DNA of 33,400 bases from Bacillus albus (GTDB taxonomy: Bacteria; Bacillota; Bacilli; Bacillales; Bacillaceae_G). The first letter of the stretch is position 1, and every line of letters starts with the position of its first letter. The DNA is taken from positions 1 to 33,400 of the forward strand of contig NZ_MAOE01000100.1 in the NCBI RefSeq assembly GCF_001884185.1, read 5' to 3'. Below are positions 1 through 6,876 of the stretch, piece after piece. Both the position numbers and the translations under genes were made by a program. The notes under the pieces are model-generated. The model saw only the letters and a list, made by a program, of their open reading frames with translations, made no database searches and was not told the origin of the DNA.

Positions 1-35
1 TATCCCCTAAAGAATTTAGGGAACAAGTGGTTTAG
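1..35 (+). CDS. IS3-family transposase OrfB, last codons only
   Basis: The frame starting at base 3 reads SPKEFREQVV and stops with TAG at 33-35. IS150-group OrfB integrase proteins commonly end with a leucine followed by SPxEYRxQ or similar, shortly before the right inverted repeat, and this fits both sequence and position. The catalytic DDE core lies outside the window. The call rests on about ten residues plus the adjacent inverted repeat, so it is moderate. Confidence 0.5.
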   Translation, partial: SPKEFREQVV

Positions 36-73
36 GTGTTTTGATTGGTGTCCCATTTTCGGGGGTCACTTCA
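1..73 (+). mobile_element. Right end of an IS3-family (IS150-like) insertion sequence, cut by the window edge
   Basis: Bases 47-73 look like a terminal inverted repeat. Read inward on the minus strand they begin TGAAGTGACCCCCGAAAA and continue TGGGACACC, and a TG-start followed by a GACCCC...GGACA pattern is typical of IS150-subgroup IS3 elements. Just inside it the plus strand carries a short reading frame ending at 35 that resembles the C-terminus of an IS3 OrfB transposase. The element would end at about base 73, some 46 bases beyond the spoIIE stop codon and convergent with spoIIE. Only one end is visible, so element identity, completeness and target duplication (possibly ATT or ATTG from 74) cannot be confirmed. 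Confidence 0.6.
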
Positions 74-119
74 ATTGACCTAGGTTTTTTGAAAGAAATA
101 TCACACTTAAAGTTTCACC

Positions 120-2591
120 TTATTGTGCCTGCATTCCTACAATTGGAATCGTAGCCCACTTCGGCATATTTTTCTTCACTTTCGCCACAACAATAGTCAT
201 ATCATCATTTATATAACCATCACAAGAGCGAATCACCTCTTCCATAATGATATCAGCAATTTCTTGTGGGTCTTCAGTTTGTAACTCTTTAATTTTACGC
301 TTCATCCATAGTTCATGATTTTCCACATGTTGCGCTCCCTCAAAAATTCCATCGCTCATCATAATAAGAATATCGCCCGTTTTTAATTGCTCACCCACTA
401 CATCAACTTCAACATCCTCAATAATTCCCATCGGTAAGTTACTTGCTTCAATTTTCAAAATATTATTTGCGCGTTTAACAAAACTCGGCGTCGATCCAAT
501 CTTTAAAAACTTCGCACTTGCATCCCTTAAATCTACCATAGCTAAATCTAACGTCGTAAACATCTCTTCTGTTGTTCTTAAAGAAAGAATAGAGTTAATA
601 GATTTAATCGCTATTTCCTCATCAATGCCTGATTGAAGTATTTTTTGTAATAATTTCACCGTTTCTTTACTCTCCATATGAGCTCTTTGCCCATTTCCCA
701 TACCATCACTAATAGCAAGGGCATATTTACCGACACTTAAATCCATCATCGCATAAGAATCACCCGAAACAAACCCACCACCCTTTGCAGCTGTGGCTAA
801 GCCCGTATCAAGAGAATACGTTTTCGCTGAACCAAATGATATTAAGCTATGGCCATTCGGATAAGAAGATTTTTCTTCATGTTTAACAACAATATTTTCC
901 TTTAGAATATCAGAAAGCATCGGTGCGACTAACTTTTCACACTCTCCATGTTCATTAGATGCAACTGGAATCAACATTTCAATATCAATACTTCCTCTAT
1001 CTAAACAATAAATATCAACGTGCTCTACTTCTACACCAAAATCACGAAATGCTTGCAGAATCTGTTCTTCCTGTACTTGATGATTTTCTCGTTCTCTTTG
1101 TATCTCCTTAGCAAAATCCTCCATAACTTTTGATACACCTAGCAGTTGCTCTGCTACTATTCTACGATTTTCTTTCATTTGTTTTCGTAATTTTTGTCCC
1201 TCATAAAAGTGATCTAATTCACCTGCTACTAAATCCGTCACTTTCTTCCCTCTCACACAATGCTTGTCCCATTCACGAACCAACTTCCGATTATGCTGCA
1301 AAGTCCCTTCTTCTGTTTCGCTCATTATTTGTTTCATATAATCGTACGTTTTATCGAAATTAACTACCCAGCATTGGTCCTTTTTAAAGCATGTTTGACA
1401 TGTTTTTGCAGTAATTGTACTTAAGAACAAATCTGCCTCCGTCTCTTTATCTTCCTCCTCCACATATCCATATACAGAAAAGCTATTAGATAAAGCAGCA
1501 AATACATTGGCAAATTGGTTGATTTTATTCGCTGTAACATCACGCATTCTTCTTAAATACTGTTGTTGATCTTGCGAATGTTCCTGTGTGCCTGGCATAA
1601 ATTTAGCAATACGATCCATAACGAGTTTCGGTGTTAATAAGAAGAAAGCAATCGCTATACCAGATTCAATTAAAGTTGTCACGATGTTTGTTTGCTTGTC
1701 TACATATAGCGTAATCAAGCTCGTCCCAATTAATAAACCTAAACTAACACCTAAACGCTTCCCTTCTTTTAGCAAACCACCAAGCAACCCAGAAAAAGCA
1801 AGTAGACTAAGTTGAGACAAACTGGAGACATTCGCTAAACTTAATATTAATCCAGTGACGACTCCCACTGTAGACCCTGTAGCAGCCCCCGCTATAAATG
1901 CAAACACGAGCACTAAATATCTAGTAAAAATATGTTGAATAGAAGCGTCATATACGAACCAATCTGTTGTACCTGTTAAAACAGATGCTAGTAATATAAT
2001 TAAACAAACAATTTCTTCTGTCTCTAACGCTTGTTGTTTACCTTTTCGTTCTACTAAAAGTGGAACACTTTGTAAAAATATCATAGTTAATACGAAGCTA
2101 AGCCCTGCCTCAATCGTACTAACGAGTAAATCGTACATGGTGACAGTTTGTTGTGCAAAATATACAACAACTAAATGTGCGGTTAATGCGGAGATAAATA
2201 CTTGGAATGGAACAAGTCCAACAGTTTTACGTGTAAACCGACTAAAGAAGATATTATAAATGAAGAAAGTAAAAATAGACGCAAAGGTAAAGAATAAATT
2301 ATCTATCGAAACTGAAAGTGCGCCCCCCATTAAAGCCAAGAACGCGAGCGGCATTTTATCCCGCTTCATAACATAAACAGCAGCAAAAAACGGCAGTGCA
2401 AACGGTAAAATGTTTGTTAATATATATGCTCGTCCCAAAAGAAAACCAATAACAACAATAATAAATCCCCATCTAAAGAAAACTTGCTCAAACTTCATTC
2501 GCAACTTACTCGTCCACTTTACTCCTCCAAGCTGACCTTCATTCATTGCCAATGCACTTGTATTCATAGTATTCCTTCCTGCTTTAGGCAT
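120..2591 (-). CDS. spoIIE: Stage II sporulation protein E, membrane-bound PP2C-type phosphatase
   Basis: SpoIIE sits at the polar septum during sporulation, interacts with FtsZ, and dephosphorylates SpoIIAA-P so that sigma-F becomes active in the forespore. The 823-residue protein is close to the 827 of B. subtilis. It has a short cytoplasmic N-terminus, a block of roughly ten hydrophobic segments between about residues 37 and 325, a central regulatory and oligomerisation region, and a C-terminal PP2C phosphatase domain. Metal-binding motifs are visible: SDGMGNG near residue 627, MMSDGIFEG near 745 and NDDMT near 796. The start is preceded by AGGTGGTG at eight bases. Upstream is a Spo0A-type promoter with a 21-base spacer, as in B. 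subtilis. No clear terminator follows the stop before the IS end. Confidence 0.97.
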   Translation of the reverse strand: MPKAGRNTMNTSALAMNEGQLGGVKWTSKLRMKFEQVFFRWGFIIVVIGFLLGRAYILTNILPFALPFFAAVYVMKRDKMPLAFLALMGGALSVSIDNLFFTFASIFTFFIYNIFFSRFTRKTVGLVPFQVFISALTAHLVVVYFAQQTVTMYDLLVSTIEAGLSFVLTMIFLQSVPLLVERKGKQQALETEEIVCLIILLASVLTGTTDWFVYDASIQHIFTRYLVLVFAFIAGAATGSTVGVVTGLILSLANVSSLSQLSLLAFSGLLGGLLKEGKRLGVSLGLLIGTSLITLYVDKQTNIVTTLIESGIAIAFFLLTPKLVMDRIAKFMPGTQEHSQDQQQYLRRMRDVTANKINQFANVFAALSNSFSVYGYVEEEDKETEADLFLSTITAKTCQTCFKKDQCWVVNFDKTYDYMKQIMSETEEGTLQHNRKLVREWDKHCVRGKKVTDLVAGELDHFYEGQKLRKQMKENRRIVAEQLLGVSKVMEDFAKEIQRERENHQVQEEQILQAFRDFGVEVEHVDIYCLDRGSIDIEMLIPVASNEHGECEKLVAPMLSDILKENIVVKHEEKSSYPNGHSLISFGSAKTYSLDTGLATAAKGGGFVSGDSYAMMDLSVGKYALAISDGMGNGQRAHMESKETVKLLQKILQSGIDEEIAIKSINSILSLRTTEEMFTTLDLAMVDLRDASAKFLKIGSTPSFVKRANNILKIEASNLPMGIIEDVEVDVVGEQLKTGDILIMMSDGIFEGAQHVENHELWMKRKIKELQTEDPQEIADIIMEEVIRSCDGYINDDMTIVVAKVKKNMPKWATIPIVGMQAQ

Positions 2592-2626
2592 ATTTTTAAC
2601 ACCACCTGCATAGTTTAATTACTGTC

Positions 2627-2659
2627 ATTATAAAAGATGATTATTGGGATTTTTGTCAA
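2627..2659 (-). promoter_or_regulatory. spoIIE promoter, consensus hexamers with a 21-base spacer
   Basis: On the minus strand TTGACA (2654-2659) and TATAAT (2627-2632) are both perfect sigma-A hexamers, but they are 21 bases apart instead of 17. The B. subtilis spoIIE promoter has the same over-long spacing and needs phosphorylated Spo0A to work with sigma-A. Transcription would start near 2620, leaving a leader of about 30 bases. Confidence 0.8.
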
Positions 2660-2685
2660 AACAACAGTTTTCACTTTTATAATCG

Positions 2686-2704
2686 TTCGACTTTTTATTC
2701 GAAA
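2686..2704 (-). promoter_or_regulatory. Candidate Spo0A boxes upstream of spoIIE
   Basis: Two near-matches to the 0A box TGNCGAA lie upstream of the -35 element on the minus strand: TTTCGAA (2698-2704) and AGTCGAA (2686-2692). Each differs at one position. Their placement upstream of a 21-base-spacer promoter fits Spo0A activation, but this is an inference from pattern and position. Confidence 0.5.
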
Positions 2705-2812
2705 TAACTCTACATATATACACAGTATGTAATTTATTTTTAATATTTTAATCGAACATTCAGAAAATATAGGGTGATTTTGTAGAAGTGTTGTATGTGT
2801 TAATTTATTTAA

Positions 2813-2847
2813 TAAAAAAAGATCATGCAAATTTGCATGATCTTTTT
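2813..2847 (-). terminator. Terminator of the tRNA pair
   Basis: GATCATGCAA and TTGCATGATC form a perfect palindrome at 2821-2842, flanked by A-runs on one side and T-runs on the other. On the minus strand it lies five bases past tRNA-Glu and ends in a U-tract. It also insulates spoIIE from the tRNA transcript. Confidence 0.85.
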
Positions 2848-2851
2848 AGGA

Positions 2852-2923
2852 TGACCCGTACGGGATTCGAACCCGTGTTACCGCCGTGAAAGGGCGGTGT
2901 CTTAACCACTTGACCAACGGGCC
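2852..2923 (-). tRNA. tRNA-Glu (TTC)
   Basis: The minus strand folds as a 72-nt cloverleaf starting GGCCCGTTGGT, with anticodon loop CTTTCAC (anticodon TTC), T-loop GGTTCGAATCC and acceptor end ACGGGTC plus discriminator A. CCA is not encoded, since the next bases are TCC. B. subtilis carries the same tRNA between yabR and spoIIE. Confidence 0.97.
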
Positions 2924-2936
2924 GTTAAATTAAATA

Positions 2937-3010
2937 TAGCGGCGGAGGGGATCGAACCCCCGACCTCACGGGTATGAACCGTACGCTCTAGCCAGCTGAG
3001 CTACACCGCC
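2937..3010 (-). tRNA. tRNA-Met (CAT), elongator type
   Basis: The minus strand folds as a 74-nt cloverleaf: GGCGGTG acceptor, D-arm AGCTCAGCTGG, anticodon loop GTTCATA (anticodon CAT) and T-arm GGTTCGATCC. Initiator tRNA features, such as a mismatched C1 pair and three G-C pairs at the anticodon stem base, are not seen, so it is elongator Met. CCA is not encoded. It is 13 bases upstream of tRNA-Glu and cotranscribed with it. Confidence 0.95.
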
Positions 3011-3107
3011 ATGTCGTCTTATTTAACGGACAATTAGTATCTTACCTCAGATATAAATTAAAGTCAACACATCTTAAAAACTTTTTTTAAAATATATTTT
3101 CACATAT

Positions 3108-3140
3108 AAAAAAGTACCCCGAGCAATCGCCCTGGGTACC
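3108..3140 (-). terminator. Terminator after yabR
   Basis: GTACCC (3114-3119) pairs with GGGTAC (3134-3139), with additional inner pairing. On the minus strand this is followed by six U residues. It closes the yabP-yabQ-divIC-yabR transcript. Confidence 0.75.
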
Positions 3141-3170
3141 TCTCTATATGCTAAGAATTAAACGTTGTTA

Positions 3171-3653
3171 TTATCCGCGACGTGCGCCACGGCCACCACG
3201 TTTAGATTCAGTGTTACGCTTTAAAGAAGTTAAACGATCTTCGCTATCCTTTAAGAAACGAGCCATCTTTTGTTCGAATGTTTCTTTTGGAGCACGGTCG
3301 TTACCGCCACCACGGTTATCTCTGTTGAAAGAACGATTACGTTGTGGACGTCCAGAACGTTGTTGATCGCCACCGCGTTGGTATTCACCACGTGGACGAT
3401 CTCCTTCTGTTTTTTCACGCTCTTTCGCTTTTTTAATAGATAGACCGATCTTGCCATCTTTTTCAACGTTAATAACTTTTACTTCTACTTGGTCGCCCAC
3501 TTTTAAGTGATCGTTAATATCTTTCACATAATTATCAGCAACTTCACTAATATGAACAAGACCCGTTAAGCCTTCTGGCAGCTCCACAAAAGCCCCAAAA
3601 TTTGTAATACCTGTTACTTTACCCTGTAACTTGCTGCCTACCTCGATTGACAT
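3171..3653 (-). CDS. yabR: S1-domain RNA-binding protein YabR
   Basis: The protein has 160 residues. Residues 1-70 form one S1 RNA-binding domain, with the typical pattern GSKLQGKVTGITNFGAFVEL, then GLVHISE and GDQVEVKVINVE. The remainder is a strongly basic, low-complexity tail rich in Arg, Gly, Gln and Asn, with RGG and RG steps around residues 87-121 and a final GGRGARRG. Single-S1 proteins of this type in Firmicutes associate with ribosomes or RNA; the precise role of YabR is not settled. The start follows AAGGAGGAG. It is the last gene after divIC (87 bases) and is followed by a terminator, then the tRNA pair. Confidence 0.93.
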   Translation of the reverse strand: MSIEVGSKLQGKVTGITNFGAFVELPEGLTGLVHISEVADNYVKDINDHLKVGDQVEVKVINVEKDGKIGLSIKKAKEREKTEGDRPRGEYQRGGDQQRSGRPQRNRSFNRDNRGGGNDRAPKETFEQKMARFLKDSEDRLTSLKRNTESKRGGRGARRG

Positions 3654-3740
3654 AAAAAAAATGCTCCTCCTTAGTGGTTAAAAAGTCAAATTTTACTTTA
3701 TTATATATAATCCTAAAATATAGTGTCAATAAGACATACT

Positions 3741-4100
3741 CTACTTAGAAACAGGAAAAATTATCTCCCCTTTTCCAGAGAAGAAATAATCCCTTCTAGC
3801 AATCTTTAATACGTACTCTTCATCATTTAACTTTTGAACTTCGTCTTTTAGACTCTTTTCTTTATTCGTTAATGAATCCAGTTCTTTTTTCATGTCCTTA
3901 ACTTTTGCTTCTTTTGCTTTAATGGAACTGTTTTGTTGATAAAACGTTACACTAATACTCGCAATAATTGTAAAAGCAAAGACAAGAAAAACCGCTAAAC
4001 GGCGATAAAGTCGCTTCCTGTTCTCATCCGTTTGTATTATATGCTCTTTAACAGGATTTGGACTCTGTTTTTCGATTGTTCTTTGTCTCAGTTCCCTCAT
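3741..4100 (-). CDS. divIC: Cell division protein DivIC (FtsB-like)
   Basis: DivIC is a bitopic division protein that works with FtsL and DivIB in the septal peptidoglycan machinery. The 119-residue product has a basic cytoplasmic N-terminus, one membrane helix at about residues 35-57, then an extracellular coiled coil (about 60-95) rich in Lys and Glu heptads, and a short C-terminal domain ending DYFFSGKGEIIF. I chose the ATG at 4100, which overlaps the yabQ stop (ATGA) and is preceded by GGGGGA at seven bases. An in-frame ATG at 4139 would add 13 residues but has no comparable ribosome-binding site. The overlap indicates translational coupling to yabQ. Confidence 0.93.
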   Translation of the reverse strand: MRELRQRTIEKQSPNPVKEHIIQTDENRKRLYRRLAVFLVFAFTIIASISVTFYQQNSSIKAKEAKVKDMKKELDSLTNKEKSLKDEVQKLNDEEYVLKIARRDYFFSGKGEIIFPVSK

Positions 4101-4750
4101 TTCCGAGGTCCCCCTAACTTCTTTTTTATACGCTCCCATAATTGGAAGATATGTCCCTTCAATTTTGCTATATATTGCAGGAACCCTACATGTTTCATTA
4201 TAAAAAGTTTAACACGATTAGGGAGAAGTTTCCATATGAGCGAAGCAATAAATCGAACAGGCCAGAAAAAAACTTTCCATATGAAAAGTAATATCCAAAT
4301 CACCATTTTCCATAACACATGTCCAATTGAAAGCAGTATACGAAATAAGAATAATATAAATGCAATAAATAGCTGCGCTATAATAATAACAGGTTTTATC
4401 ATGAGTAGCTTTATAATTTGAACAAAAAAGTGTGTTGTTTGCACAAAAATATAGATGAGAAAATTTAACAGTCTCATGTATAATGCTTTCAATAAGCTTT
4501 GATATGCCGCAAAACCACATAATAATGACAAAAATACATATATACGTAGTTCAGCTTCATTTACAAGAAGCAATACATAAAAAACGAATAATGCTTGGAC
4601 AATCCAAAATAGTATATCATGTATAAATACAAGCCAACGTTTACGTTCCTGACGTTTTAAAAATCGTTGGTATGTATCTAAAGACGCTCCAATCCAAGCA
4701 CCCATTCCGATCATTGAGAGCATCGTATACAACTGAATTGTTAAACTCAT
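4097..4750 (-). CDS. yabQ: Spore cortex protein YabQ
   Basis: YabQ is a mother-cell membrane protein needed for spore cortex formation in B. subtilis. The 217-residue product begins with a hydrophobic segment (residues 2-24), then a basic loop RFLKRQERKR, then further hydrophobic stretches through about residue 175. Its C-terminal 40 residues are basic (IKKKLGGPRK), giving several membrane passes and a cytoplasmic-type tail. It overlaps the yabP stop by four bases (ATGA) and divIC by four bases, so the three genes are translationally linked. Length and sequence fit the family. No catalytic motif is visible. Confidence 0.92.
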   Translation of the reverse strand: MSLTIQLYTMLSMIGMGAWIGASLDTYQRFLKRQERKRWLVFIHDILFWIVQALFVFYVLLLVNEAELRIYVFLSLLCGFAAYQSLLKALYMRLLNFLIYIFVQTTHFFVQIIKLLMIKPVIIIAQLFIAFILFLFRILLSIGHVLWKMVIWILLFIWKVFFWPVRFIASLIWKLLPNRVKLFIMKHVGFLQYIAKLKGHIFQLWERIKKKLGGPRK

Positions 4751-5055
4751 TTAAACAACTTACTAAAGAATCCTTTAGTTTTCTCCCCTTGATTCTCATC
4801 AATATACAGCATCTCATGAACTTTCCCTTTAATCGATACAATACCTTTTTCTACATCTAAATTTTTCATTTGCAAATTTTGACCACGAATTGTTAAAAAG
4901 CCCATTACGGTCTCAAGTAAAAACTCTTCGCTATCAAAACTCTCTACCTGCTTTACACCGGTAATATCAATTACACGCCTGCCACGCATAATAATATCAT
5001 GCTCTACAGAAACATTTTGTTGATTAGAAGACATAGGTGAGTAGCCATTATTCAC
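4747..5055 (-). CDS. yabP: Sporulation protein YabP
   Basis: This small protein of the YabP/YqfC family is required with YabQ for spore cortex assembly in B. subtilis. The conserved block runs from HDIIMRGRRVIDITGVKQVE to the C-terminal GFFSKLFK, including NLDVEKGIVSIKG. I chose the GTG at 5055 (102 residues) because GGGGGGA lies five bases before it. The longer frame starting with ATG at 5073 places that purine run inside the gene and has no good site of its own. It couples to yabQ through an ATGA overlap. A sigma-E-like -10 element lies 36 bases upstream, so mother-cell expression is likely. Confidence 0.9.
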   Translation of the reverse strand: MNNGYSPMSSNQQNVSVEHDIIMRGRRVIDITGVKQVESFDSEEFLLETVMGFLTIRGQNLQMKNLDVEKGIVSIKGKVHEMLYIDENQGEKTKGFFSKLFK

Positions 5056-5090
5056 GTAAATCCCCCCATACATTTATACTAGCTAATAGT

Positions 5091-5098
5091 AATGTATG
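5091..5098 (-). promoter_or_regulatory. Candidate sigma-E -10 element for yabP-yabQ
   Basis: The minus strand reads CATACATT, matching the sigma-E -10 consensus CATACANT, about 30 bases from the transcript start to the chosen GTG. The -35 region is a weak match, so the call rests on the -10 box, its position in the gap after rqcP, and the known sigma-E control of yabP in B. subtilis. Confidence 0.45.
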
Positions 5099-5113
5099 AA
5101 GAGATAATCGATT

Positions 5114-5389
5114 TTAGAACAAGCCTTCTTCGGCCTTTACTTTTTCTTCGCGAACTAAGCTATACATATTTGCTGCATCTTCTTTTTTAGTTGTTTCTTT
5201 CAATTCGTTTATTTTTACAGTTACTATTTTTTGACCAAAACGAATTGTTAATTCATCAGCTACTTTCACATCAGAACTCGCTTTCGCCACTTGACCATTA
5301 ATGGATATTCTTCCTTGATCAGCTACTTCTTTTGCTAATGTTCTTCTTTTAATTAAACGTGATACTTTTAAAAACTTATCTAGACGCAT
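5114..5389 (-). CDS. rqcP: S4-domain ribosome quality-control factor RqcP (YabO)
   Basis: RqcP is a heat-shock-15-like S4 RNA-binding protein. It acts with RqcH on stalled 50S subunits to stabilise P-site tRNA while poly-alanine tails are added. The 91-residue product has the S4 core at residues 1-60 ([19 protein letters not shown], then [13 protein letters not shown]) and a charged C-terminal tail ending AEEGLF. I chose ATG 5389, preceded by AGGGGGA; the longer frame into yabN lacks a good site. It starts 15 bases after yabN ends and probably shares the yabM-yabN transcript. Confidence 0.93.
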   Translation of the reverse strand: MRLDKFLKVSRLIKRRTLAKEVADQGRISINGQVAKASSDVKVADELTIRFGQKIVTVKINELKETTKKEDAANMYSLVREEKVKAEEGLF

Positions 5390-5403
5390 ATTAAATCCCC
5401 CTA

Positions 5404-6864
5404 TTAACGCTCTGTTTGTTTTGCCTCTTCCCATAAAACATCCAACTGCTCTAATGATAAATCTTGCATCTCTTTATTCATTTCAGCTACCTTTGCTTCC
5501 ATGTATAAGAAACGACCGACGAATTTCTCATTCGTTGAATGTAACGCCTCTTCTGGATCTATTTTATAATGACGAGCTATATTAACAAATGCAAATAGTA
5601 AATCGCCAAATTCACTTAACATCTTCGCCTCATCCATGTTTGTAACTTCTTGTTGGAATTCTTGCCATTCTTCTAAAGCTTTCTCTATCATCGGTTGTAC
5701 ATCAACCCAATCAAAACCAACCTTGCCAGCTTTTTTCTGGATTTCATAAGCACGTAGTAACTGTGGCAAACTTTTTGGAACTCCATCTAAAACAGATTCT
5801 TTCACGAATCCTTTTTCTTGTTTTTTAATTTCTTCCCAATTGGCAATTACTTCATCGGCATTATCTACATCTGTATTCCCAAATACATGCGGGTGGCGAC
5901 GAACCATTTTCTCAGATAAAGTTCGAATAATATCATCTATAGAGAACCAACCTTCATCTTCTCCGATTTGGGCATGCAGCATAACTTGTAATAATACATC
6001 ACCCAGTTCTTCTACTAAGTGATCATCATCCTCTTCATCAATTGCTTCCAATACTTCATAAGCTTCCTCAATTAAATACTTCTTTAAAGATTGATGTGTT
6101 TGCTTTTTATCCCACGGGCAACCATTCGGTCCACGAAGGTCTGCAATAATTTCTCTAAGCACATCAAACTGTTGATACAAGGACGCACGTTCCTGAACTA
6201 GTGGTACATACACACTCGTTAAGTTATTCAACTCCGTTTCATGATCTAACATGTACAACGGTACCTTTTTAACTTGTTCAAATGAAGTTCCCGCAGCTGT
6301 TACAATATACACTTCATAATCATCTGGTAGCATCTCCATTAATGTTAATTTCACATCAGATGCAACGAATGCGTCATATACTTGGCAAAAGATTAAATGT
6401 TGACGTAATTCTAATTGTCCTCTTTCAAATGATGTGGCGTCAATTAATTGAAATCCTTCAATCGGATCAATCTTTAGACTGGCAAACATAGGATCAAGGA
6501 AACTTTGTCCACCTTCAATTCGCACCTCAATATTCGCTACTTCACCTTTTTCCAACAGTAGCTGAACCGTTCTTTCTGCTACAAGCGGATGCCCTGGAAC
6601 AGCATAGATGATTTCTGTGCCTTCAGCTTTTTCTATCAATGTATTCGCAATTGTTTCATATACAATTTCAAATGTATCATGCGCTTCATATACATTGTCA
6701 AAGGCAGTATATTGTATACCTTCTTTCTCCAACTCTTCTATAACGGGATGTTCCTTCGTTCTAACAAACATGTGATCTGCTTCTTTTATTTTTCGATATA
6801 CACCCATCGTTAACTGATCTAATTCACCAGCACCTAATCCTAAAATAGTAATGATTCCACTCAC
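5404..6864 (-). CDS. yabN: YabN: tetrapyrrole-methylase-like domain fused to MazG NTP pyrophosphohydrolase
   Basis: The 486-residue two-domain protein begins with a SAM-dependent tetrapyrrole (corrin/porphyrin) methylase fold (residues 1-220; [15 protein letters not shown] at the N-terminus and [13 protein letters not shown] near 95). A C-terminal MazG domain follows (about 240-480), with [13 protein letters not shown], then EEAYEVLEA and [12 protein letters not shown], the acidic Mg-binding helices of all-alpha NTP pyrophosphatases, and a second MazG-like half ([11 protein letters not shown]). MazG enzymes hydrolyse NTPs to NMP and PPi, probably clearing non-canonical nucleotides. The role of the methylase half is unclear. 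The start is GTG at 6864, 12 bases after yabM. Confidence 0.94.
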   Translation of the reverse strand: MSGIITILGLGAGELDQLTMGVYRKIKEADHMFVRTKEHPVIEELEKEGIQYTAFDNVYEAHDTFEIVYETIANTLIEKAEGTEIIYAVPGHPLVAERTVQLLLEKGEVANIEVRIEGGQSFLDPMFASLKIDPIEGFQLIDATSFERGQLELRQHLIFCQVYDAFVASDVKLTLMEMLPDDYEVYIVTAAGTSFEQVKKVPLYMLDHETELNNLTSVYVPLVQERASLYQQFDVLREIIADLRGPNGCPWDKKQTHQSLKKYLIEEAYEVLEAIDEEDDDHLVEELGDVLLQVMLHAQIGEDEGWFSIDDIIRTLSEKMVRRHPHVFGNTDVDNADEVIANWEEIKKQEKGFVKESVLDGVPKSLPQLLRAYEIQKKAGKVGFDWVDVQPMIEKALEEWQEFQQEVTNMDEAKMLSEFGDLLFAFVNIARHYKIDPEEALHSTNEKFVGRFLYMEAKVAEMNKEMQDLSLEQLDVLWEEAKQTER

Positions 6865-6876
6865 AACCTGCCACCT

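Noticed and set aside
2615-2830. A 71-codon minus-strand frame between the tRNA terminator and spoIIE
   Set aside because: It runs through the spoIIE promoter and begins inside the tRNA terminator; low complexity and no ribosome-binding site.
3251-3466. A 71-codon frame inside yabR on the same strand
   Set aside because: It overlaps the real S1 protein in another frame, has no ribosome-binding site, and its Lys/Val/Asn-rich composition reflects the yabR codons.
4032-4421. A 129-codon plus-strand open frame opposite yabQ and divIC
   Set aside because: It is antisense to two well-supported overlapping genes, has no ribosome-binding site and no family-like sequence.
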